This document shows, in pieces, positions 54,378-64,000 of a DNA stretch of 64,000 bases; positions within the stretch are counted from its first letter, which is position 1; each line of letters begins with the position of its first letter. Source of the DNA: Ecdyonurus torrentis (taxonomy: Eukaryota > Arthropoda > Insecta > Ephemeroptera > Heptageniidae); NCBI GenBank assembly GCA_949318235.1, contig OX439131.1, forward strand, positions 25,305,903 through 25,369,902. Direction: 5' to 3'. The notes beneath the pieces were generated by a model, which was not told the DNA's origin, ran no database searches, and saw nothing but the letters and a program-made list of their open reading frames with translations. Position numbers and translations under genes: made by a program.

Positions 54378-54584
54378 ATTATGTAACGTTGTTCTTATAC
54401 AATAAAGCATACATTATGTTGTTATGAATACTTGTTACTGAAATTGAGTAAGCATGAGTGTGTATTTGTAATAACAAAATTAAAAAAACTATATTATGCG
54501 AAGAGAAAAAAATGTTTTGATTCCTCGTTAAGTGGTAATAATTGTATTGTAAATACGAAGATATTAAGACTAATTATTACATAT

Positions 54585-54585
54585 G

Positions 54586-54652
<67 letters not shown>
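54585..54652 (+). repeat. (AT)n microsatellite
   Basis: TA run of about 68 bp. Confidence 0.96.
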
Positions 54653-54653
<1 letters not shown>

Positions 54654-55520
54654 CAATGTCATTATAAATTAATTTTGATGTCTTGTCGAAACGTTAACAT
54701 GAATAACAAAACATAAGTGAAATATAATGACGTTAATTGAAATTAAACAGGATACAAGATTTCGTAACATCAATTTAGAATGTAAATAATATTCCTATAT
54801 AATATTATAATGAAAACGGAACAATATTTCGACAAAAGACATTAATTTATTATACTACACAAGCACGTTAAATTTATATTAATGATTTATAATTTAACTG
54901 AGTAAAGTTTACAATATTGAAGAATTAATTAATAATTTTTTTAATTTCATGAGAAAGAAATGTATAATATACTTATAAATAAACTGTTTCAGTTAAAATT
55001 AATTCAAAATACACAAGACAAACGAGTTTTTTTCTTTCTATATTTGAAACAGATTTGCATACTAAATAAAATGAATTATGATAATATAATCAATTATGTT
55101 TCTTGTTATTATAATTTCAGACTTTGGTCTAAGAATTCTTTTTACTTTGATATTCAGTAATAAAGTTATTAATCTCAATAAGAAAGGGAGTGTTATTATT
55201 ATTATTATTTAATAAAACTAAAATTCATTAAAAATGCACTTTGGTTTTAATAAATCACCATAATAATAAAATTCGTTACGTTATAAAAAGAAAAAGTCAA
55301 AGCTAAGAAGATTAAGTTTTGAATGTGAAAAATTCTTATGTAGAAGAGAATTGGTGCAGAACGATTCATTTAGGATGACATTTCTTGCATTGTAATTAAG
55401 ATGCATAAATTAAACGCTCCAGTTTTCTTAATCGTACTTTCTTTCTTATACTATTTATTCAAGTAACTTAAAAGTATGTATATATATACTGTATGTATAT
55501 AAAAAGAAGAATAGGAAGTG

Positions 55521-55551
<31 letters not shown>

Positions 55552-55762
55552 CTTAAATACATTCCTTTATTATTATTACTCATTTATTATTTAAATTTGT
55601 CGGTGGTCTTGTTAGTACTATGTTAATATGTATCGATTTTCTAATTAAAGTAAAATAATTCTAGATTAGAATTTGTAATTTTGTAGAAGAGGGGCAAAAG
55701 AAAAAAGTAAAAAAAAAAAAAAAAAAAAAAATCAGCAAATGTTAAGAATCGAAGTAATGTAC

Positions 55763-55879
55763 ACACGACTGTGTTAATATATATTTTATCTTTTAAATGG
55801 AGCGCGTGTTTCCTCATAAGAATAACATTGGAAATTCAGTGCAAGTTTTTAATGGTAAAATATAGTATCACAATTGTGA
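55763..55879. mobile_element. CACAATTGTGATA MITE family, copy 4
   Basis: Ends CACGACTGTGTTAATATA and ATATAGTATCACAATTGTG, with core TTTCCTCATAAGAATAACAT. Confidence 0.6.
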
Positions 55880-56108
55880 GTACTTTACAATATGCAATAG
55901 GTTTCTTTGTAAACCTAGTTTTCCTCGCCTACAACTAGTACCACTTTTTATAGTCAAAACTGTGTTACGAAAAAAGTCTAACATAAATGAGTGAATTGCA
56001 TTATGCTATGTATATTATGTTAGAATATTCGAATTTTGAGTTCTAAAATCAAATTTGTTAAATATTTAATAATAATAATAAAAAAAACTGCCTCATACTG
56101 TTTATTTG

Positions 56109-56143
<35 letters not shown>

Positions 56144-56229
56144 GTTGAATGTGCCATACCGAATTCTCATTTTTTACATAACATAAAGTATTATAGAAAT
56201 AATAAATTTAAAATACTTTTATGTTTGGT

Positions 56230-56590
56230 TCAACTGCTACTACCGCTGAAATACGTCTGTAACAGAGCTGGTATATGGGTGATTGGTGAAGGCAGCTGAC
56301 TTTTAACTTGGTGCTCTTCAGTGAGTGCTGGTTCGAGCCTTTGCAGGCTACATACGTAAAGTGTGATAGTACGTTGCAAGATGCATTTACACACATTCTA
56401 TGATGACGCATAGCAATTGGGAGCTGTACGAACAACATGTTGCGATTATATTGAATAGCTTGTCAAAACATTTCTAAGGTTTCTCTAGGTTGTCATGGTG
56501 AATGCCGGGCTGTGTATTTAAGATATGGTTGACCTTCGTGTGCGGTTCCGTTGCACCTGTCAATAAGACTATGTTCTGAAGGTACTATAT
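56230..56590 (+). repeat. Possible tRNA-derived SINE
   Basis: GGTTCGAGCC (56330..56339) matches a pol III B box, and TGGTGAAGGCAG (56284) is a plausible A box about 46 nt upstream. CTTTTAA between them looks like a tRNA-Lys anticodon loop. The anticodon and T stems do not pair properly, so this is not a functional tRNA. A GC-richer tail of about 250 nt of unrelated sequence follows. Only one copy is seen, and there is no clear poly-A end. Confidence 0.35.
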
Positions 56591-57571
56591 TATATAATGT
56601 GTAGCACAATAACACAAAATTGCAAGTATATAGTATACAGCAAAGTTTCTTTTCAATACAAAATAAATCAAGCTCTACTGCCAACTCCCTTTATATTCTA
56701 TTTTACAAAATATTTAATGTTGGAAACGACCAATAACAAAGTATTATGCTGTAGAGGCGCATAATGTTAAATACCATAAATTATAAATGTCTTTTTTCGC
56801 GCATACAAAAAAGAAAAAAAATCAAAGAAAATGAATAAATATAATGATGTTATAAATTTTAACTTCATAATATATTTTAATCAATTATATTATGTATTTT
56901 TAAAGTTTTTTTTTCTTCTTTTTTTTTTGTCAAAAAATATTTCAATCAAGTATAATTATTATTTTAAATACTGTATTAATTTTTTAAATTGGACATAAAA
57001 AAGAAGTACCATTTGCTTTCAAGTATAGTTTAACATCGTTAATTTTTTTAATAATTATTTTCAAGTTATATGAGGATTAAATTTAATTAATTTTTTTTCT
57101 TTTATATCAAAATCTATGCATTTTTTATAATATTATTCAATTTTTTAAAATTTTCTTACAAAGTATGAATTGTTACAACATGAAAAAAGGTTTAACATTA
57201 TTAAATTAACAAGGAAAGCAAAAAGAAAAATGAAATGAAAGAGGAATAATTAATTAACATAATGTTTTTCTCTTTCCTGGATATTAAAAAAAAAATGTAA
57301 AAAATTAAAATAAATAATAAATAGAACAACTTGAAGTTAATAAAATGGCAAACACAATTTGTACTATACATACAATTCTACAGTATTTCAGGTCAATTTA
57401 ATACAATTATTTACTTTCTAACTTTTACAATAATTGAATGTACACGATTACTATAGTAGTAAGTACCTACACCTTTAACTTTTATTACGCAGGGAGAAGA
57501 GGTTATTTCTGCTTCATTTAACTTTAGGTTTTAACGATTGGTCTAATAATTTTTTATTTTACTAAATATAA

Positions 57572-57669
57572 CACGATTGTGATACTATTTTTTACTATTT
57601 AAATTCAGCGTGTGTTTTCAACATATAAGAATAACATTAGTTTTTAAATAGTAAAACATTATCCCAACC
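57572..57669. mobile_element. CACAATTGTGATA MITE family, copy 5
   Basis: Left CACGATTGTGATACTATTTT, then TTACTATTTAAATTCAGCGTG. Right AAATAGTAAAACATTATCCC. Core ATAAGAATAACATTAG. Confidence 0.55.
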
Positions 57670-58156
57670 TTGTATGCATGCCTTTTATTGGCATGTAATA
57701 TAATTTTTATTGTTACAGAGAAAAAAAAGAAAAAAAAAAAAAAAAAAAGACACTCTAGTTCTGATTTAAAATATTTGAAATATATATAAATATTAAATTA
57801 TAATTAAAATTTAAAAATAATAATATATATTTATAAAAAGTTAAAGATTATAGAATATAATTCATCGACCTGTATTACTTTTATTAATTCTTTAATATTT
57901 TATACTGGGTCAATTATATTCTATATATATATTGTAACATGTTATTCACTGTCATATATAACAAAATAATGTTGTTATAATATTGTGATATATATGCATT
58001 CACACATACCAACCGTACAGTTGTTGCTATTATTGTTATTATACTATCATACCATGATGATGAGAAAGGTATAAAAAGTTAGGCAATATCTACCATTATA
58101 TATATGTAGACATACATACAGTTTAGTATGCATGTAATAGACAGGTTACATTATAC

Positions 58157-58160
<4 letters not shown>

Positions 58161-58197
<37 letters not shown>
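58161..58197 (+). repeat. (AT)n microsatellite
   Basis: TA run. A second one lies at 58737..58776. Confidence 0.93.
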
Positions 58198-58733
58198 CTA
58201 CATAGTGTAAAATAATACATACACTAATATTATACATAAGTTGTTTATTACTTTATATATATATTATACCTTTTGCTATTTCTCTGTAAAATATAATACA
58301 TAATATCTTTGTTATATGGTTAGTGACATGTAAGTATACTCATCATACTGTACATACTACTGACTTTATATTATTATTAATAACATTAGTATGTAAATTG
58401 TATACACACGCTATATAACTTCGATGTTTTTAAAGACTTCAAAAACTTTAATATAGTAGTAATAATGTTGTTGTTTTGTTTTTTTCTTCTAATAACTTAT
58501 ATAATATACTATTAACATATAGTAATTATAATCTTAATGTTTTTAGTCATAATAATCATATAGGTAACCGCGTCGTAAAAAAAAGTTGAAATAGGATGTT
58601 TTATAAATTAGTTATTTTATGAGTAGTGTTGTTTGTATGTAGAGCATAATATATATACAGTTGTATGTTTATATAAAATCATATAATAATCATCATAATG
58701 AGCATAGTTAGTACATACTTTTTACTTTAAACT

Positions 58734-58782
<49 letters not shown>

Positions 58783-60859
58783 GTTTATTTTAATATTATA
58801 ATGTTTTTAACTCAGTGTTAATTGTGTATGTTTTATATATAATTATACACACACAAAAAAGTTGAGAAATTTTTTGTAATGTAGTTTTAATGTAGAAATT
58901 TTTTTATATTAAAAATGCTTTTTCTTTACTAGGTTTACTTTTTAAATTCATAAATTTAAAATAATTTATAAAAAAAAATATATATACATCTGTTACTTTA
59001 TTAAAAACAACAATTTTTTTAACAAACTTTTAGAGAAAACTAAATTCGTATTATTTTTTGTTAGTAATTACGATTTATCAGAGCGTTGCTTAAAAATAAT
59101 TGGATTTAAAAATACTCCTAATGATCGATACTTAATATTAAAGTTGAAGACCATATTTGTAAAGGAGATCAGTATTTTGTATTCTAAGTTGTTAGTCAAC
59201 CTGTTCCTGCCACTTTAAAACTTAAATTTTTAGATAAAAAGGTGAGAAATTATTTATAATAATATAATCGTAATGTATAATAATACATGTTTTCTTGATT
59301 ACATGCTAAAGAATGTAAAACTTCATCTTTTCCTTTCTTGTCATTTTTTTGGTTTCCTTTTTTTTTTTTTTTTTTTTTTCTCTCCTCAGATTATCCACTG
59401 AAGTGCATAAATTGACTCGCTTAGAGCTGTTATACAAGCTTCATTGTATTTTATGTACATTTTGTAGATAAATTGATTATAAAAATAAATAATTTAAAAA
59501 TAACGCTGACTCGATTTTTGTTAATGCTAGATTGCATAACTGAAGAGAGATTCTCACGAGACACACATTTACTTGGCGTACTCAAATTTGGACCCAGGTG
59601 TGCAGTGGACGCATACGTTCAGTGTCCACTCAGTTACTTAAATGATACATTTAATCTGGAAGACAAACATACTTGCTATGCATATATTCGATACTCCTAT
59701 ATGCATGTTTCTAAAAGTAAATGATGTTGAGGGGAAAAAAATTCTAAAAAAAAAGAAAAAAAAAGTTTTGTATAATGTAATGAATTAATACTGTAAGTAT
59801 TGGAGCCCTAATTTAAATAACAAAATTACAGTTTTATCCTTATATAATCCAATAATATATTATATTTTTAAATATTTATTAACTTTAATGAGATTATTAT
59901 TAATTTACATTCTATTGTAATATCGCACCTTTATACGTATAAGGCTGGACTTTTTTTTTATTCATATTACAATATCGTTGAATTATTAAATTTATGAAAT
60001 GGTTTGATCATTTTTTTTAAAATGTTTAAACCAAAAACATACCCATAGGTACTAATAATAAAATTGCAAGTGATTTTTTTTTTTTTTTTTTTTATTTGTA
60101 CTAAAAATATCATTTTCTATTTTTAACTTTCTCTAACGGTTTATATGTATGAAATAAGAAATAAAACATGTTTTATCGTTTAATTCTTATGCTGAAATTC
60201 ATTTATGATATAAAAGCGAAAATAAAATCCATGAAAATCATATGTTCTTTTACTGTTTGAAATAAACTATCAAATAAAAGTTTATTTTTATGTACGTAAA
60301 TTTTTTTAAGGACAATTCATTTTGGCATGGAAAAAAAAATACATATAGCACGCTACAAAAATATCAGTTATGCAAATGTCAGAAGTTACTAAATATTAAA
60401 AATCTTAAAGACAATTAAGAAATAATAACCAGAGAAAAAGGGAAAAGGTAATAGGGAATAACCCTCTTATATGCTTAAAATTTCAAACAAGATTTTTTTT
60501 TTTTGAATTTTTTTTTAGATTTTTTTTTTTTTTTTTTTAGATTCTCTAATAAAAAATATATAAGATAATAAAAAAAGTACAAAATCAATTTTATATTGCT
60601 TTGATGCATTACATAACTATAATTTTAAGCTATATAAAAAGTCGTTCATCAAATTCTTTTTCTATATTATATACGTTTATTGAGTTTGTTTAAAGAAAAG
60701 GAAGAAATCGTTTCGTTTGCTATTATAGTATTCACTCGTGACTACAAAACTTTTATGGTAATATTTTCAATAAAACACGATTTATCAGTTTTATCGTTGT
60801 AATTTAATACTTTATATATATGAGAATGTATGCATAACAAAATTAAACGAAGAACAATT

Positions 60860-60879
60860 TATATATATATATATATATA

Positions 60880-60939
<60 letters not shown>
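60860..60939 (+). repeat. (AT)n microsatellite
   Basis: TA runs with ATAATATATAATAT interruptions near the left end. Confidence 0.95.
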
Positions 60940-60942
<3 letters not shown>

Positions 60943-61576
60943 ACATATACATAGCGTAACTCAGTTTACAAATAGCAATAGAGTCTCAGTAATGCTTATT
61001 TAAAACAATATATTTTACCTTTAATACTTTATGAGTTATATAGTTTCTTCTCTCTTTTCTTATGTTTTCTTCAGGAAGAAAAAGTGAGATATAGACGTTA
61101 AAAAAGTATTTTTTTTATCAAGTTTTAATATTGTCATGAGAGAAGTTAGGCTTTAAATTACTTTTTGTTATATAAAAAAAAAATGCTGGAAAAAAATAAA
61201 AAGTGAAATTATTTTTGATACAAAGAAAAAAAAATGGCACAAACAATGATTAAAAATATAACATAAATATTAAAATACTTTTATTTTTCAGAGAAATTCA
61301 TTTTGTTTATAACATGAAAAATAATTATTCATAGAAAACACTTGGGACATTGTTAAAAAATATTAATCCTCTATGTTTTCATGAAATATGACGTATTTAC
61401 AAAAGTTGACAAGTCACTTAACCTTTTGCAGATTTAATCATTTGTTTTTTTATGATTGTGTTTTAAATAAATAACCTCTAAATAACTTTTTAACACGCAA
61501 TCAAATATATTAACACTTTAATTTCTCTTAATTAAAACTTAGACGTGTTGAAAATTTTAAAGTTATTTTCTTGTAA

Positions 61577-61687
<111 letters not shown>

Positions 61688-62771
61688 AAATATGATTGTG
61701 ATTTCATGTTGAAATATAATTGTAAAAAAAAAAAAAAAAAAAAAAAAAACTACAGTACATTTTGTTTGTAATAAAATAACAGAACAAACCATAATAAAAC
61801 TTCATTTATATGCTAGCCTACAGCTAAATACTGTATAACTGTCTTGTATATTTTTCGTTAAAAATAAACAAGAAAGAAATAAAGGAAAAGAAGAAGAAGA
61901 AGAAGAAGAAAAAAACTCTAGACAATGTCTAGTTTGTATAGAACTCATTATTTTGACAGATAAGAAACATGAAATTAACATACATAGCATAGCACTGTAC
62001 TTGTACTTTATAAAAACAAACTACTATAATATAGTTGTATAATATGATCCATTTTTTTATAACTTTTATTCTCATTGTTATCGTTGCGTAAAGTAATTTA
62101 AGAAACTTCAAAGCTTACTTTGCTGTACATTTTTTTATTTATTTTTTATAATAATTAAACTATAAATATATCGGAAGTTACACAAATTTTGGAAGTAAAT
62201 ACATTTTTTTATATATATATAAGAATTATTGCATTAAAAATGAACTAAAAATGATTTGATTTTAATCTTTGTCATGTAAAGGAAAAGTTCATGGAAAATT
62301 TATGTTAATTATAAAAGAATAGAGTTAAAAAAGGGAGAAAATATTATATAAATATATATAAAAGATTTTTCTAAGTCATTTTTTGAAATGGACATATCGT
62401 TTTTTCAAATCTTTGTGGAAAGTAGATTGCTTTACAATCTGATTAGGTTTTTGTATGTTTTAAGTAACGTCACGCACACTCCTGTATTTTTTTTTTTCGT
62501 TTCAAAATAGAAAGATTTTTTTCTCTTTTGTTTATGTCATTGATTTTTATTATTACAAATTCTTAATAGAAGACAGTTGAGAGAGAAAGAGAGAGAGAGA
62601 TATTAGTTGATATGTGTCTTTTGGGAGTAATATTTTATTATTCACAACATTTTTTTTAACTATAAAAATATATTATTCGTATTTTAAAAAGGTAAGAAAG
62701 TTAGATGTTACTAGTTTTAGTAGTTTTATAATATTTTTGATGTAGCTATATATAATTTAATATAAGGAATT

Positions 62772-62775
<4 letters not shown>

Positions 62776-62838
<63 letters not shown>
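62776..62838 (+). repeat. (AT)n microsatellite
   Basis: TA run of about 62 bp. Confidence 0.95.
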
Positions 62839-62842
<4 letters not shown>

Positions 62843-64000
62843 TGCTTTTAAAGAGCTTATTTTATTTTGTTTACTCCTTAGTTTCTGATCAATAATAGTG
62901 ATTTAAAAATAAAAAATATATATTCAGTAAAGGGGAACTTTCAGTTTTCTTTTATACAATATATAATATTAAATTTATATACTATATATTTTTTAGTACC
63001 TTATGGGAATTTTTACCCATTATATAGAGCTTATTCATCATTTTTGTGTGATATGAATAGTAAATTATATGTACCAAAAAAAATCTTATTCTAAATCTTT
63101 ATTGTATATATATATATAATATTGAATAAAGAGTGCAAAACTTACAGCAGCACCCATCAGCGATATAATTTAGAACCTTAGAAAAATGCAATAGTAAAAA
63201 TCAAATAATACAATATTTATATATAAAATTATATTGATATAAAGAATATGATTTATAGCTATATCAAACCTAAATAAATATAGTTGAGTTTGCAGATTTA
63301 AATAATAATACAATAAAAAAAAATAAAATATTTATGGAATATAAATATTTTTATATCAATCATGATATAGAAAAACTGTAAAGAAAATTCAATATTGTAT
63401 ATATAACATTTTTTGGAGATGAAGAGAGTTGACTAAAATATTTTATCAAAAGTTTCTGGGAGTATTTTTTTGCATATTATAGTATTAAAGTCTAGAACAC
63501 TTGATAAAATTAATTTAATATTTTTAATCCAGTATATAAAAAAAATCCCCTTAAATTCTTCTTCTTGGATTCCAATATGTTAAAATTGTGCAATTTAATG
63601 ATTTATTTTTGGTATCGGTTAATATATCATTTTATTGATTTTATGATTTCAGCAATATTATTCATCAAAACATAATTGATTTTTACAATATCTTTCTTAT
63701 TATTTGTCAAATTATTTACATAGTTTTCTTAAAATAAATTTATCGTGCTTATTTTATTAAAACATGCATTGAGACATGTTTCAGGTGTAAAGGTAGACTA
63801 AAATATTTTAAAGAGAAAGTTCAAGGGTTACAAAATGTTTTTTTCAATGTTAGATAATGAGACGAACTGTTCATAAACTCACATATGATGACCCAAAGCC
63901 CTTCCTTAGCCCCTCAAACTTGCGTTCATCCTGTGAGATGTGCAACCTGCTACAACATTTTCTATAGTAAAGCCGTAACTATGACGTAAAAGATACGGGA

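Noticed and set aside
56284..56345. Functional tRNA-Lys gene
   Set aside because: The anticodon and T stems do not pair and there is no acceptor stem. At best it is a tRNA-derived SINE head.
63120..63190. Donor-like GTAAGT after ATGGGTGCTGCT on the minus strand
   Set aside because: Only a few codons are open and nothing resembles a signal peptide or the missing first half of the Ig domain.

Overview
The window looks like a piece of a very A+T-rich arthropod nuclear genome, most likely an insect. It holds one coding segment that can be recognised with confidence: a 211-nt internal exon on the minus strand (39338..39548). It encodes the second half of the first immunoglobulin domain of a Dpr-family (defective proboscis extension response) cell-surface receptor. 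It has a clean acceptor (phase 0 entry) and a consensus donor (phase 1 exit). No other exon could be found by eye, so most or all of the rest is probably two giant introns: at least 39 kb downstream of the exon (lower coordinates) and at least 24 kb upstream. Large introns are usual for dpr genes. A small exon buried in the repeats could have been missed. The hemipteran-like look (dinucleotide tracts, MITEs) is only an impression.

The non-coding sequence holds simple repeats and non-autonomous DNA transposons. Long (GA)n/(CT)n, (AT)n, (GT)n, poly-A and (CGAGAGAG)n tracts recur every 1-3 kb, and nearly all long open frames in the window are translations of these tracts.

MITE families found by comparing the window with itself: (1) a five-copy family of about 275-335 bp with termini AGGCATAGAC...GTCTATGCCT, flanked by TTAA (259, 14020, 27009, 36042, 41086); (2) a two-copy palindromic family with the related terminus AGGCATAGAA (7577, 51519); (3) a three-copy family with GGGAGTAGGG-type termini, also at TTAA (13623, 45820, 52447); (4) a 1.84-kb TTAA-flanked element (4148..5986); (5) a three-copy TATAGGGTG family; (6) a five-copy family of about 100-120 bp with CACAATTGTGATA-type termini; (7) several single palindromes or foldback elements. 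The TTAA flanks point to piggyBac-type mobilisation of at least four distinct sequence families. A diverged paralogous copy at about 46.9 kb preserves a single 4-bp target at the point where the 52.4-kb copy sits.

Two larger structures stand out between 43.5 and 54 kb: 4.7-kb element A (43587..48271) and 4.2-kb element B (49732..53933). Each is bounded by inverted arms of about 0.68 kb, with mostly near-identical sequence. They have different arms but share a pogo/Tigger-like repeat of about 0.6-0.9 kb in opposite orientation. Neither carries a recognisable transposase. They are the best candidates here for an undescribed long-TIR transposon type.
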